From: Amycolatopsis lexingtonensis
GTDB taxonomy: Bacteria; Actinomycetota; Actinomycetes; Mycobacteriales; Pseudonocardiaceae
Direction of reading: 5' to 3'
DNA length: 64,000 bases
Assembly (NCBI RefSeq): GCF_014873755.1
Contig: NZ_JADBEG010000001.1
Span: forward strand, 8,716,501-8,780,500
Shown piece by piece: positions 26,872 through 36,010 of the stretch. Made by a program: the position numbers and the translations under genes. The number at the start of each line of letters is the position of its first letter. Position 1 is the stretch's first letter. Under the pieces are notes generated by a model. That model was not told the origin of the DNA. It ran no database searches and worked only from the letters and a program-made list of their open reading frames with translations.

Positions 26872-28608
26872 GTGCGGGTGAATCGCAAGGCGGTGCCGGT
26901 ACTGGCACTGGCGGCCGTGCTGCTCACCGCGTGCTCCAACACCCCGCCACCCCCGGTGGTGTCCTCGTCGGTGGCGCCGGTGTCGACCACCGGCAAGACG
27001 CCGTCGCAGATCGTCGTCGGCGTCGACGACGTGCTCGGCGGGTACAACCCGCACAACCTCGCGGACTCGTCCCAGGTGACCTCGGCGCTGTCGCAGCTGC
27101 TGCTGCCCTCGGTGTTCCGCCAGAAGGACGACGGCAGCACCCAGCTCGACAAGAACCTCATGAAGTCCGCCGAGGTGGTCTCGCAGCAGCCGTTCGTGGT
27201 CGCCTACGAGATCCGGCCGGACGCGTCCTGGTCCGACGGCGCGCCCATCGCCGCCGAGGACTTCGACTACCTGCGCACCCAGATGCGCGACCAGCCCGGC
27301 GTCATCGAGCCCGCCGGCTACCGGCAGATCACCGACCTGCAGTCCCGCGAGGGCGGCAAGCGCGTCGAGGTCACCTTCGCCAAGCCGTACCCCGGCTGGC
27401 AGGCGCTGTTCTCCGGCCTGCTGCCCGCCCACCTGCTCAAGGACGCGCCCGACGGCTGGCGCGGCGCGCTCGCGGCGAACTTCCCGGCCGTCGCCGGCCC
27501 GTTCTCGATCAAGAGCATCGACACCGCCCGCGGCGAGGTCATCCTCGAGCGCAACGAGCGCTACTGGGAGAAGCCCGCGGCGATCGACCGGATCGTGCTG
27601 CGCCGGTCGGACCAGAACACGCTGCTCGCCGCGCTGCAGAGCGGCAACGACCAGTTCGCGCTGGCCCGGACCAGCGGCGACGAGCTCAAGCGGCTCGGCG
27701 AGCTGGGCTCGGCCGTGCGGCTGCACACGGTGGCCCGGCCGGTGGTGGCCGGCGTGCTGCTGCGCCCGGTCAGCGCCACCCTCCACGACGCCCAGGTCCG
27801 CGCCGGGATCGCCGCGTTCCTCGACCGGAACAAGCTGATCACCGAGGGCGTCGACGGCGGCCCGTCGTCGGCGCTGCACGCCGACGCCCAGGTCAAGGCG
27901 CCTTCGGAGACCGGGTACGCGGCGACCATCCCGCCCGGCCCGCCGACCGCGCCCGACGTCGCCAAGGCCGAGGAGTCGCTGAAGGCGGCGGGCTACGCCA
28001 AGACGGCGGGCACCTGGCGCAAGAACGGCAAGGCGCTCTCGCTGGTGATCGCCTCGCCGGGCACCCAGGAGCCCTACGCGTCGATCGCCAAGGAGCTCAC
28101 CGCCCAGCTCGTCGCGCAGGGCATCGAGGTCAGCGCGATCACCCCGCCGCCGCGCGACCTGTTCGGCGGCCTGCTCGCGATGCCGGTCGCCGACGGCGTC
28201 CAGCAGCCGACCGGAGACTCGGCCGGCAACGTCGGGATCGACATCGCGGTCGTGCCGCAGGCGGTCGGCGGCGACCCGGCCGCGGTGCTCGCGTCGACCT
28301 TCGGCTGCCGCCCCGAGCAGACGGCCACCGGCGCCGACCCGGCCAAACCCGTCGTTCCGGGCAATTCGGCCGGGTTCTGCGATCCGGCGCTGCAGCCGTC
28401 GATCGACGCGGCGCTGTCCGGATCGACCCCGATCACCGAAGCGCTCACCACCCTTGAGCCTGAACTTTGGCGCCAGAACGTGGTGGTCCCGCTGTTCCAA
28501 TTGGCTGACACCCTCGCGATCGGATCGGGCATCTCGGGCGTCACGCCAGGTCCTCCCATGGTGGGCCCATTCGGGTCCGCGGTGAACTGGACTCGCGGCC
28601 CGAAGTAA
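26872..28608 (+). CDS. LpqW-like lipoprotein, family 5 extracellular solute-binding fold
   Basis: 578 residues from GTG 26872 behind GGGGAGGA. A lipoprotein signal ends at the lipobox LLTACS (Cys ~22). The mature part has the oligopeptide-binding fold (QIVVGVDDVLGGYNPHNLAD, AYEIRPDASWSDGAPIAAEDF, NERYWEKPAAIDRIVLRR, WRQNVVVPLFQLADTLA). Position right after typA matches M. tuberculosis lpqW (Rv1166), a lipoprotein that steers PIM/LAM synthesis rather than importing peptides. Whether it binds peptides or serves glycolipid control here cannot be told. It is not in an obvious operon with the transporter downstream: 290 bases separate them. Confidence 0.85.
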   Translation: MRVNRKAVPVLALAAVLLTACSNTPPPPVVSSSVAPVSTTGKTPSQIVVGVDDVLGGYNPHNLADSSQVTSALSQLLLPSVFRQKDDGSTQLDKNLMKSAEVVSQQPFVVAYEIRPDASWSDGAPIAAEDFDYLRTQMRDQPGVIEPAGYRQITDLQSREGGKRVEVTFAKPYPGWQALFSGLLPAHLLKDAPDGWRGALAANFPAVAGPFSIKSIDTARGEVILERNERYWEKPAAIDRIVLRRSDQNTLLAALQSGNDQFALARTSGDELKRLGELGSAVRLHTVARPVVAGVLLRPVSATLHDAQVRAGIAAFLDRNKLITEGVDGGPSSALHADAQVKAPSETGYAATIPPGPPTAPDVAKAEESLKAAGYAKTAGTWRKNGKALSLVIASPGTQEPYASIAKELTAQLVAQGIEVSAITPPPRDLFGGLLAMPVADGVQQPTGDSAGNVGIDIAVVPQAVGGDPAAVLASTFGCRPEQTATGADPAKPVVPGNSAGFCDPALQPSIDAALSGSTPITEALTTLEPELWRQNVVVPLFQLADTLAIGSGISGVTPGPPMVGPFGSAVNWTRGPK

Positions 28609-28898
28609 TCGCGCGACTACGCATTCAGTACTACCGGGTGATCTTCGCTGACGCCTTCGAGTGGGTGGCTTTGAATCCGTGAGGTAACCGTCGTATTTCT
28701 GGATGTCCACTGGAAGTCACCCTTTGGTCACGATCGACCCTGAACTGGTGACTGTCGGTGCTTTTCCTTTCTAGCGTGCTCCCGCAGTGCGCCAGTTGAG
28801 TGTCGCTTGGCGTGTCGTAGGCTCCGGCCCATCCAAACCGGAGCGGTGTGGGCCCTTGTCCCGATATTCAAGGGTTCAGTGCTAGGAGGGCACACTTC
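28609..28898. other. 290-base intergenic region with a possible promoter
   Basis: No gene is seen. TTGAGT (28796-28801), a 16-base spacer and TAGGCT (28818-28823) could drive the following binding-protein gene, leaving a ~70-base leader that ends in a strong AGGAGGG ribosome site (28884-28890). No terminator for the LpqW-like gene was recognised. Confidence 0.35.
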
Positions 28899-30710
28899 AT
28901 GAGGAGATCCAAAGCTGTCTCCGCTTTGTCGCTCGTCGCCGGCGCCTCGCTGTTGCTGAGCGCCTGCAGCGGCGGCGATTCGGGTTCGGGCAACACCGAC
29001 CAGAACGGATCGTCGACCGACGTCAAGGCGATGGCTGCCGGCAAGGCCGAGACCGGCGACCTGTTCAAGCTCGCGGACACCCCGGGGTACGACGGCACGG
29101 TCACGATCGGTATCGACGACGGGTACTCGGGGTACAACAACCAGACCCCGGACACCAACAGCTCGTACAACAACTACGTCCTGACCGCGGTGCTCTCCGG
29201 TACGTTGAAGCTCGACGGCAACAACAAGGTGCTGCTGAACAGCGACGTCTTCGAGTCGTGGGACATCACGCAGAAGGACCCGCAGCAGGTCACCTACAAG
29301 ATCAAGCCGAACGTCAAGTGGTCGGACGGGCAGCCGTACGACTGCAAGGACATGTACCTGGCGTGGCTGTCGCAGAGCGGCATGGCGAAGGGCCCGGACG
29401 GCAAGAACCCGTTCAACTCGGCCTCGACCACCGGGTACTCGCTGATCAAGACGGCGACGTGCAAGGACAACCTGACCTTCGTCACCGACTACAGCGAGCC
29501 CTACCTGGACTACAAGGGCCTGTTCAACGCGCCGGCGATCATGCCCGCGCACATCCTCGAGGCCAAGACCGGCATCGCGGACATCACGAAGCTGGCCCCG
29601 ACCGGCGACCCGGCCCAGATCAAGGCCGCCGGTGACTTCTGGTCGAACGAGTGGAAGGGCTTCAAGGCGGACATCATGCCGTCGTCGGGCCCGTACAAGA
29701 TCACCGCGTTCGACGCCAACCAGAAGGCCGTCACCCTCGAGAAGAACCCGACCTGGGTCGGCGGCAAGGGCGGCCCGTCGAAGATCATCGTCCGCGCCAT
29801 GGAAGACACCAAGGCGATGGCGACCGCGCTGCAGAACGGTGAGATCGACGTCGCGGCGTCGACCCAGCCGGACGCCACCGCGGCCCAGACGATGAAGGGC
29901 CTCGCGGCCCAGGGCGTGGTCTACGGTTCGGCCCCGCAGCTGACCTACGAGCACCTCGACCTGAACTTCAAGCGCATGTTCGCCGACAAGGACCTCCGCA
30001 AGGCGTTCCTCGAGTCGGTCAACCGCAAGGAGATCACGGACAAGCTGCTCAAGGAGGTCCAGGCGGACGCGGAGCCGCTGAACAGCGTCGTCTTCTTCCA
30101 GGGTGAAGAGGGTTACACCGACCTGTACAGCAGCAAGGCGGGCCTGGGCGCCGACGCGGCGGCCAAGACGCTGACCGACGCCGGCTGGGTCAAGGGCGGC
30201 GACGGCATCTTCGCCAAGAACGGCCAGCGCGCCTCGTTCAAGATCACGCACAACCAGAACGCGCGCCGCAGCCAGACCGTCGAGATCATCATCTCGCAGG
30301 CCAAGGCGGCCGGCATCGAGGTCAAGGACGAGACCGACGCCAACTTCCTCAAGGGTGGCCGCGTCTCGACCGGTGACTACGACGTCGCGCTGTTCGGCTG
30401 GTCGGCCCAGCCCTTCAAGGCGGAGTCGAAGTCGATCTACGTCTGCCCGGACAACGGTGGTGAGCAGAACTACCAGGCGCTGTGCGACAAGAAGATCGAC
30501 GACGCCTACACCGCCGCGGTGAAGGCGACCGACGAGCAGGTCAAGCTGCAGAAGTACCAGGAGGCCGACAAGGCCATCGCGGACGACTACGCGACCCTGC
30601 CGCTGTTCCAGACGCCGAGCATGTGGGCGTTCAAGGGCATCGACCGCGTCTACATGCAGTCGTACGACGGTGTGCTGTGGAACGTCGGCGAGTGGGAGCA
30701 GAAGAAGTAG
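28899..30710 (+). CDS. Oligopeptide/dipeptide ABC transporter substrate-binding lipoprotein
   Basis: 603 residues from ATG 28899, eight bases after AGGAGGG. Signal peptide with lipobox LLLSACS, then the family 5 binding-protein fold: GTVTIGIDDGYSGYNNQTPD, TYKIKPNVKWSDGQPYDCKDM, SSGPYKITAFDANQKAVTLE, WVGGKGGPSKIIVR, and a C-terminal VLWNVGEWEQKK. It captures peptides (or a similar solute) for the permeases that follow. Codon use is extremely GC-biased and lysine-rich, a sign of high expression. A hairpin between it and the permease gene may lower downstream transcription. Confidence 0.93.
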   Translation: MRRSKAVSALSLVAGASLLLSACSGGDSGSGNTDQNGSSTDVKAMAAGKAETGDLFKLADTPGYDGTVTIGIDDGYSGYNNQTPDTNSSYNNYVLTAVLSGTLKLDGNNKVLLNSDVFESWDITQKDPQQVTYKIKPNVKWSDGQPYDCKDMYLAWLSQSGMAKGPDGKNPFNSASTTGYSLIKTATCKDNLTFVTDYSEPYLDYKGLFNAPAIMPAHILEAKTGIADITKLAPTGDPAQIKAAGDFWSNEWKGFKADIMPSSGPYKITAFDANQKAVTLEKNPTWVGGKGGPSKIIVRAMEDTKAMATALQNGEIDVAASTQPDATAAQTMKGLAAQGVVYGSAPQLTYEHLDLNFKRMFADKDLRKAFLESVNRKEITDKLLKEVQADAEPLNSVVFFQGEEGYTDLYSSKAGLGADAAAKTLTDAGWVKGGDGIFAKNGQRASFKITHNQNARRSQTVEIIISQAKAAGIEVKDETDANFLKGGRVSTGDYDVALFGWSAQPFKAESKSIYVCPDNGGEQNYQALCDKKIDDAYTAAVKATDEQVKLQKYQEADKAIADDYATLPLFQTPSMWAFKGIDRVYMQSYDGVLWNVGEWEQKK

Positions 30711-30755
30711 GGCTCGTCCCGCCTCTTCTTTCCCCTCGCTCCAGATGACCTGGGA

Positions 30756-30792
30756 GGTACCGGGGTCCGGCCACAAGCCGGGCCCCGGTACC
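30756..30792 (+). terminator. Strong hairpin between binding-protein and permease genes
   Basis: Sixteen-base arms (30756-30771 and 30777-30792) with one G-T pair and a five-base loop, no T run. It could terminate part of the transcripts or stabilise the 3' end of the abundant binding-protein mRNA, a common arrangement in ABC importer operons. Confidence 0.75.
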
Positions 30793-30807
30793 CACCGGAA
30801 GTAGCTG

Positions 30808-30835
30808 TTGACCGTAGGGTTACCGCCACTACGGT
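30808..30835 (+). promoter_or_regulatory. Promoter for the permease genes
   Basis: TTGACC (30808-30813), a 16-base spacer and TACGGT (30830-30835) follow the hairpin directly. This would let the permeases be transcribed independently of the binding protein. Confidence 0.5.
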
Positions 30836-30896
30836 AGACAACCGGGTAGCGGTCCAGCGCACTTCTGACGACCAGGCCCGGATGAGGAGCAGTTCG

Positions 30897-31913
30897 TTGA
30901 ACCTGGTGATCTACATCCTTCGCCGTCTGGCGATATCGATTCCCGTCCTCCTGGTCGGGACTTTCCTGTGTTTCGTCATGGTCGCCGGCACCGGCGACCC
31001 GCTGGGCGAGCTGCGCCAGAACCCGCAGATCAGCAAGGAAGCGCTGGCCGCCACGGCCGCCAAGCTCGGCCTCGACCAGGGCATCATCCCCCGTTACTTC
31101 TCGTGGCTCGGTGACTTCCTGACCGGCGACTGGGGCATCTCCATCGCCCAGGGCAACGCCCTCGCGCCGGTCGCCCCGAAGGTGATGGCCGCGCTCGGCG
31201 TCACCTTCAAGCTGGTCGTCGGCGCCGAGATCCTCGCGCTGATCATCGGCATCATCGTCGGTGTCCTGGCTGCCGTGAAGCAGTACTCGATCATCGACTA
31301 CATCGCGACCACCCTCGCCTTCCTGCTCTTCTCGATGCCGATCTTCTGCGTCGCGATCGTGCTGAAGCGCTACGCGATCGAGATCAACGGCTGGGTGCGC
31401 GACCTCGGCCTGTCCGACGTCCTCGGCAACCCGTGGCTGCGCACGACCAGCCCGGAGCAGCTGCGGACGGACGGCGTCGGGGACTTCATAACCAGCACGA
31501 TCGGCGCGTACCTGCTGCCGACGCTGTCGATCATGGCGATCAGCTTCGCCGCGTACAGCCGGTTCCAGCGCGCCTCGATGCTCGAGGTCATGGGCTCGGA
31601 CTACGTGCGCACCGCGCGCGCCAAGGGCCTCGCCAACGGCCGGGTCATCTTCCGGCACGCGTTCCGCAACGCCCTGATCCCCGTGACGACGCTGTTCTCG
31701 GTGAACTTCGGCTCGGTCCTGGCCGGCGCCATCATCACCGAGACGGTCTTCAACTGGCACGGCATGGGCACGTTGCTGGTCGAAGCGGTCACGAAGAACG
31801 ACACCCAGGTCATGATGGGCTGGCTCGTGGTGATCGCCTCCCTCGTGATCATCGCCAACCTGATCGCCGACCTGATGTACGGCATCCTGGACCCGAGGAT
31901 TCGCGTTGGCTGA
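30897..31913 (+). CDS. Peptide ABC transporter permease, DppB/OppB type (copy 1)
   Basis: 338 residues from TTG 30897, chosen because AGGAG lies seven bases upstream and because the second copy (32918) begins at the same residue; ATG 30882 would add five residues. Six membrane helices, start NLVIYILRRLAISIPVLLVG, and the permease EAA loop DYVRTARAKGLANGRVIFRHAFRNAL with ETVFNWHGMGTLL after it. It should pair with the DppC-type permease that follows, whose TTG start overlaps its stop by eight bases. It aligns end to end, without gaps, with the permease at 32918-33934. Confidence 0.92.
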   Translation: MNLVIYILRRLAISIPVLLVGTFLCFVMVAGTGDPLGELRQNPQISKEALAATAAKLGLDQGIIPRYFSWLGDFLTGDWGISIAQGNALAPVAPKVMAALGVTFKLVVGAEILALIIGIIVGVLAAVKQYSIIDYIATTLAFLLFSMPIFCVAIVLKRYAIEINGWVRDLGLSDVLGNPWLRTTSPEQLRTDGVGDFITSTIGAYLLPTLSIMAISFAAYSRFQRASMLEVMGSDYVRTARAKGLANGRVIFRHAFRNALIPVTTLFSVNFGSVLAGAIITETVFNWHGMGTLLVEAVTKNDTQVMMGWLVVIASLVIIANLIADLMYGILDPRIRVG

Positions 31914-32835
31914 CTTGAACTCTCTTCTCGCGACCGAACAGGCGACCGCCGACGGCACGCTCCCGCCGGACGCGCTCCCGGAACCGCGGAGCCAGGGCCG
32001 GCTGGTCCTGCGGAAGTTCCTGCACCACAAGCTGGCGATGGCGTCGACGGCGGTGCTGGTCCTGATCGTGCTGATCAGCGTGATCATGCCGATCTTCTGG
32101 AAGCACGGCTACCAGGACAGCTCGTTCCCGTCCTTCGCCAAGCCCAGCGGCGACTTCCCGCTCGGCACGACCCAGGTCGGCAAGGACATGGTGTCGCAGG
32201 TGCTGCGCGGGACGCAGTACTCGCTGCTGATCGCGCTCACCGTGTCGATCCTCGCGACCGTGATCGGCGTCGTGTTCGGCGCGGTCGCCGGTTACCTGCG
32301 CGGGTTCACCGACTCGGCGATCTCGCGGGTGACGGACCTGTTCCTGATCATCCCGCAGATCGCCGCGGCGGCCATCCTCGCCAAGGTGTTCGGCGGCGGT
32401 ACCTGGTACATCGTCGCGCTGGTCCTGTCCGCGTTCGCGTGGATGCCGATCGCCCGGATCACCCGGGCCGAAGCGATGTCGCTGTCGCAGCGCGAGTTCG
32501 TCGACGCGGCGCGCGCTTCGGGTGCCGGCGTCGTCCGGATCATCTTCAAGCACCTGGTGCCGAACATGGTCGGCAGCATCACGGTCAACGCGACCCTCGC
32601 GGTCGCGCAGGCCGTGCTGGCGGAAGCCGCGCTGTCGTTCATCGGCCTCGGTGTCCAGCTGCCCGACACCTCGCTGGGCCGCGTCATCCTGGAGAACTAC
32701 GCCCAGCTGCAGACGCGGCCGGCGCTGTTCTTCGGGCCGTTCATCGTGCTCGTGCTGATTTCACTGACGATCAACTTCATCGGTGACGGTCTTCGCGACG
32801 CCTTCGACCCGCGCCAGCGGAGAATGAAGGCCTGA
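31906..32835 (+). CDS. Peptide ABC transporter permease, DppC/OppC type
   Basis: 309 residues. The start is TTG 31906 overlapping the upstream stop; no better codon exists before the first helix. A ~40-residue cytosolic N-terminus precedes the first helix (MASTAVLVLIVLISVIMPIF), then FPLGTTQVGKDMVSQVLRGTQYSL, the conserved OppC periplasmic/TM segment, and the EAA loop EFVDAARASGAGVVRIIFKHLVPNM. C-terminus GDGLRDAFDPRQRRMKA is typical. It forms the translocation pore with a DppB-type partner. Confidence 0.93.
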   Translation: MADLNSLLATEQATADGTLPPDALPEPRSQGRLVLRKFLHHKLAMASTAVLVLIVLISVIMPIFWKHGYQDSSFPSFAKPSGDFPLGTTQVGKDMVSQVLRGTQYSLLIALTVSILATVIGVVFGAVAGYLRGFTDSAISRVTDLFLIIPQIAAAAILAKVFGGGTWYIVALVLSAFAWMPIARITRAEAMSLSQREFVDAARASGAGVVRIIFKHLVPNMVGSITVNATLAVAQAVLAEAALSFIGLGVQLPDTSLGRVILENYAQLQTRPALFFGPFIVLVLISLTINFIGDGLRDAFDPRQRRMKA

Positions 32836-32844
32836 ACGCACGAC

Positions 32845-32876
32845 GCGGGGGTGACCGGGGTTCCGGTCACCCCCGC
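32845..32876 (+). terminator. Hairpin after the DppC-type permease gene
   Basis: Perfect 14-base arms GCGGGGGTGACCGG (32845-32858) and CCGGTCACCCCCGC (32863-32876) with a four-base loop and no T run. It separates the first permease pair from the extra permease copy. Confidence 0.75.
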
Positions 32877-32917
32877 GCTCGTTCTCGCCGCGGGATCGCC
32901 GGAACTGGGGGTTTCGG

Positions 32918-33934
32918 ATGAACCTTGTGCTCTACGTGCTCAGGCGGCTGGCCATCTCCATCCCGGTCCTGCTGGTCGGCACGTTCCTCTGCTTCGTCAT
33001 GGTGGCCAACACCGGCGACCCGCTGGGCGAGCTCCGCAGCAAACCGGGCATCAGCGCGGCGGCGATCGCCGAGACCGAGCACAAGCTCGGCCTCGACCAG
33101 AGCGTCCTCGCCCGCTACTTCACCTGGCTCGGCCACTTCCTGACCGGCGACTGGGGCATCTCGATCGCCCAGGGCAACGCCTTCACGCCGGTGGCGCCGA
33201 AGGTCATGGCCGCGTTCAACGTGACGCTGGAGCTGGTGCTGGCGGCGTCCGTGCTGGCGCTCGTCTTCGGCGTGCTGGTCGGTGTTCTGGCCGCGGTCAA
33301 GCAGTACTCGCTCTGGGACTACGCGGCGACGACGCTGGCGTTCCTGATGTTCTCGATGCCCATCTTCTGCGTGGCGATCGTGTTGAAGGGCTACGCGATC
33401 CGGGCCAACATCTGGGTCCGCGACCTGGGCCTGTCGGACGTCCTCGGCGATCCCTGGCTGCGCACGACGAGCCCGGAAAGCCTCTCGGCGACCGGCGTCG
33501 GCGACGCGCTCGCGAAGTACGTCGGCGCGTTCCTGCTGCCGACACTGTCGATCATGGCCATCACGTTCGCCGCGTACAGCCGGTTCCAGCGCGCGTCGAT
33601 GCTGGAGGTGCTGGGCGCCGACTACGTGCGCACCGCGCGCGCCAAGGGTGTCTCCGGCAGCCGCGTGATCTGGCGGCACGCGTTCCGCAACGCGCTGATC
33701 CCGGTGATGACGCTGTTTTCGGTCAACTTCGGCGCCACGGTGACGGGCGCGATCATCACCGAGACGGTGTTCAACTGGCACGGCATGGGCACGCTGCTGG
33801 TGGAGGCGGTCAACAAGAACGACCCGCAGGTGCTGATGGGCTGGCTGGTGGTGATCGCGGCGAGCGTCATCGTCGCGAACCTGCTGGCGGACCTGCTGTA
33901 CGGCATCCTGGACCCCCGCATCCGCGTGGGCTAG
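32918..33934 (+). CDS. Peptide ABC transporter permease, DppB/OppB type (copy 2)
   Basis: 338 residues from ATG 32918 (NLVLYVLRRLAISIPVLLVG). It is a close paralogue of the permease at 30897-31913: same length, no gaps, most positions identical by eye, including long identical runs around the EAA loop and FNWHGMGTLLVEAV. It has no DppC-type partner of its own, so it must either be silent or compete with copy 1 for the single OppC-type subunit. Two hairpins separate it from its neighbours. A duplication with later divergence is the simplest explanation. Confidence 0.92.
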   Translation: MNLVLYVLRRLAISIPVLLVGTFLCFVMVANTGDPLGELRSKPGISAAAIAETEHKLGLDQSVLARYFTWLGHFLTGDWGISIAQGNAFTPVAPKVMAAFNVTLELVLAASVLALVFGVLVGVLAAVKQYSLWDYAATTLAFLMFSMPIFCVAIVLKGYAIRANIWVRDLGLSDVLGDPWLRTTSPESLSATGVGDALAKYVGAFLLPTLSIMAITFAAYSRFQRASMLEVLGADYVRTARAKGVSGSRVIWRHAFRNALIPVMTLFSVNFGATVTGAIITETVFNWHGMGTLLVEAVNKNDPQVLMGWLVVIAASVIVANLLADLLYGILDPRIRVG

Positions 33935-33936
33935 AA

Positions 33937-34052
33937 GCACCCCAATGTGGCGTTGGTTGCGTCTGACGCACCGAACGCCACATTGGGGTGCGTTGGACGC
34001 ACCGAACGCCACATTGGGTGCGTTGGACGCACCGAACGCCACATTGGGGCGC
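33937..34052. repeat. Three-unit palindromic repeat in a convergent gap (R1)
   Basis: Three direct units begin at 33965, 33996 and 34026 (spacing 31 and 30 bases), each containing GACGCACCGAACGCCACATT. The first unit is preceded by the inverted arm GCACCCCAATGTGGCGTT (33937-33954), matched exactly at 33974-33991. Read on the minus strand, it has the same architecture as the repeat at 42775-42857. It lies at the 3' ends of the converging permease and ATPase genes. Confidence 0.85.
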
Positions 34053-34069
34053 ACGGGCCCGGGACGGCG

Positions 34070-34102
34070 AAGGGCCCCGCCTGGTGACCAGGCGGGGCCC
34101 TT
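34070..34102 (-). terminator. Terminator of the fused peptide-transporter ATPase gene
   Basis: Perfect 15-base arms (34070-34084 and 34088-34102) with a three-base loop, 14 bases after the stop codon of the ATPase gene on the minus strand. Stem ends are AA/TT. Confidence 0.85.
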
Positions 34103-34115
34103 CAGCGTCAGAACC

Positions 34116-35897
34116 TCAGTCGGCCACGGGGGCCAGCTTGCCGGCCTCCCAGGCCGCGCGGCGCTCGGCCTGCAGGACCGGGTCCGCGACCGGGGCCGCC
34201 GACAGCAGGCGCTTCGTGTACTCCTGCTGCGGCGAGTGCAGCACCTGGTCACGGGTGCCGACCTCGACCAGCTTGCCGTGCTGCATCACCGCGACGCGGT
34301 CGGCGAGCAGGTCGACCACCGCGAGGTCGTGGCTGATGAACAGGCACGCGAACTGCAGCGACTGCTGCAGGTCGAGGAACAGGTCCAGCACGCGGGCCTG
34401 CACCGACACGTCCAGCGCCGAGGTCGGCTCGTCCGCGATCAGCAGGGCCGGGTCGAGCGACAGCGCCCGGGCGATGGCCACGCGCTGGCGCTGGCCGCCG
34501 GAGAGCTCGTGCGGGTAGCGGTTCATGTAGTGGCCGCCCAGCTCGACCTTGTCGAGCAGCGAGCGCACCCGCGCCGACAGCTCCTTGCCGGAGAGCACCT
34601 TGTGCAGCACCATCGGCTCGGCGATCGACTCGCCGATCGTCATCTTCGGGTCCAGCGTCGACGCCGGGTCCTGGAAGACGATCGAGAAGAACCGGCGCAG
34701 CGGGCGGATCTCCTTCGCCGACATCGTCGTGATGTCCTTGCCCGCGATCGCGATCGTGCCCTGGGTCGCGCGCAGCAGGCCGACGGCGCAGCGGCCGACG
34801 GTCGACTTGCCGGAGCCCGACTCGCCCACCAGGCCGACGATCTCGCCCTTGGCGATGGTCAGCGAGACGTCGTCCACCGCGCGGTTCTTGGCCTGGCCGC
34901 GGCGGCCCGGGTACTCGAGCACGAGGTTCTTGATCTCGAGGGCCGGCGCGGCCTCTTCAATCACGGCCTCCAGCTCGGCGTCGGCCAGCCGGATCTCCTC
35001 GGCGATCTTGGCCGCCTCGGTGCTGTCGCTGGCGATGCCCGTGTCGTCGAGCAGGCGGCGGCCCTCGGGACGCTGGCCGAGCACCGGCACCGCGGCGAGC
35101 AGCCGCCGGGTGTAGTCCTCCTTCGGCGACGCGAACAGCTCGCGCACCGGCGCCTCTTCGACGATCTCGCCCTGGTACATGACGATGACGCGGTCGGCCA
35201 TGTCGGCGACGACGCCCATGTCGTGGGTGATCAGCACGATCGCCGTGTCGAGCGTGTCGCGCAGCTTGCGCAGCAGGCCGAGGATCTCGGCCTGGACCGT
35301 GACGTCGAGCGCGGTGGTCGGCTCGTCGGCGATGATCACCTTCGGGTCGCACGAGATCGCCATGGCGATGACGACGCGCTGGCGCAAACCGCCCGAGAGC
35401 TGGTGCGGGTACTGCTTGAACCGCAGCTCCGGGTTCGGGATGCCGACCAGGTCGAGCAGCTCGACGGCGCGCTTGTCGGCGGCGGCCTTCGAGATGTCCA
35501 GGTGCGAGCGGAGGGACTCGCGCAGCTGCCAGCCCACCGTGTAGACCGGGTTCAGCGCGGTCATCGGCTCCTGGAAGATCATCGCGACCTGGTTGCCGCG
35601 GATCTTCTGCATGTCCTTCTCTTTGAGATCCGCCAGGTTGCGCTCGCCGAGGCGCAGCTCACCGGCGATCCGGCTGGTCTTGGGCAGCAGGCCCAGCACC
35701 GACATCGACGTGACGGACTTGCCGGACCCGGACTCCCCGACCACGGCGACGATCTCGCCCGGCTGCACGTCGAACCCGATGCCCTTGACGGCGTTCACGA
35801 CGCCGTCCTCGGTCTGGAACGACACGCTGAGGTCGGAGATCGACAGAACGGATCCGGACACGCCGGCGACGTCCGCCGAAGTTGCTTCAGTGCTCAC
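34116..35897 (-). CDS. Peptide ABC transporter, fused double ATPase (DppD-DppF type)
   Basis: 593 residues from GTG 35897 with GAAGGG seven bases upstream (TTG 35900 is the alternative). Two complete ATPase domains are joined: the first with GESGSGKSV, QLSGGLRQRVVIAMAI and VIIADEPTTALDV, the second with GESGSGKSTVGRCAVG, ELSGGQRQRVAIARAL and LLIADEPTSALDV. Each has the oligopeptide-family C-terminal motif (EDYTRRLLAAVP and QEYTKRLLSAAP). This replaces the separate DppD and DppF subunits. It is coded on the strand opposite to the permeases, converging on copy 2, so the transporter genes are not one operon. Confidence 0.95.
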   Translation of the reverse strand: MSTEATSADVAGVSGSVLSISDLSVSFQTEDGVVNAVKGIGFDVQPGEIVAVVGESGSGKSVTSMSVLGLLPKTSRIAGELRLGERNLADLKEKDMQKIRGNQVAMIFQEPMTALNPVYTVGWQLRESLRSHLDISKAAADKRAVELLDLVGIPNPELRFKQYPHQLSGGLRQRVVIAMAISCDPKVIIADEPTTALDVTVQAEILGLLRKLRDTLDTAIVLITHDMGVVADMADRVIVMYQGEIVEEAPVRELFASPKEDYTRRLLAAVPVLGQRPEGRRLLDDTGIASDSTEAAKIAEEIRLADAELEAVIEEAAPALEIKNLVLEYPGRRGQAKNRAVDDVSLTIAKGEIVGLVGESGSGKSTVGRCAVGLLRATQGTIAIAGKDITTMSAKEIRPLRRFFSIVFQDPASTLDPKMTIGESIAEPMVLHKVLSGKELSARVRSLLDKVELGGHYMNRYPHELSGGQRQRVAIARALSLDPALLIADEPTSALDVSVQARVLDLFLDLQQSLQFACLFISHDLAVVDLLADRVAVMQHGKLVEVGTRDQVLHSPQQEYTKRLLSAAPVADPVLQAERRAAWEAGKLAPVAD

Positions 35898-36010
35898 CAA
35901 GATGCCCTTCGTGGGGGTACAGACGATCGCGACGCGGCGGTCGCGACTCGCGCGAGGATAACCGAGGGTGTCCCCGACGAAGGTCGGAGCACGGGAATTA
36001 CGCTCAACCC

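Noticed and set aside
28728..32087. Very long minus-strand open frame opposite the peptide-transporter genes
   Set aside because: It runs antisense to well-supported genes, gives Arg/Asp/Val/Leu-rich low-complexity sequence and arises from high GC at third positions.
33965..34052. Short array of ~30-base direct repeats resembling a CRISPR
   Set aside because: The repeats are contiguous with no variable spacers, are palindromic, and no cas genes are nearby. The related copy at 42775-42857 shows it is an intergenic repeat family.
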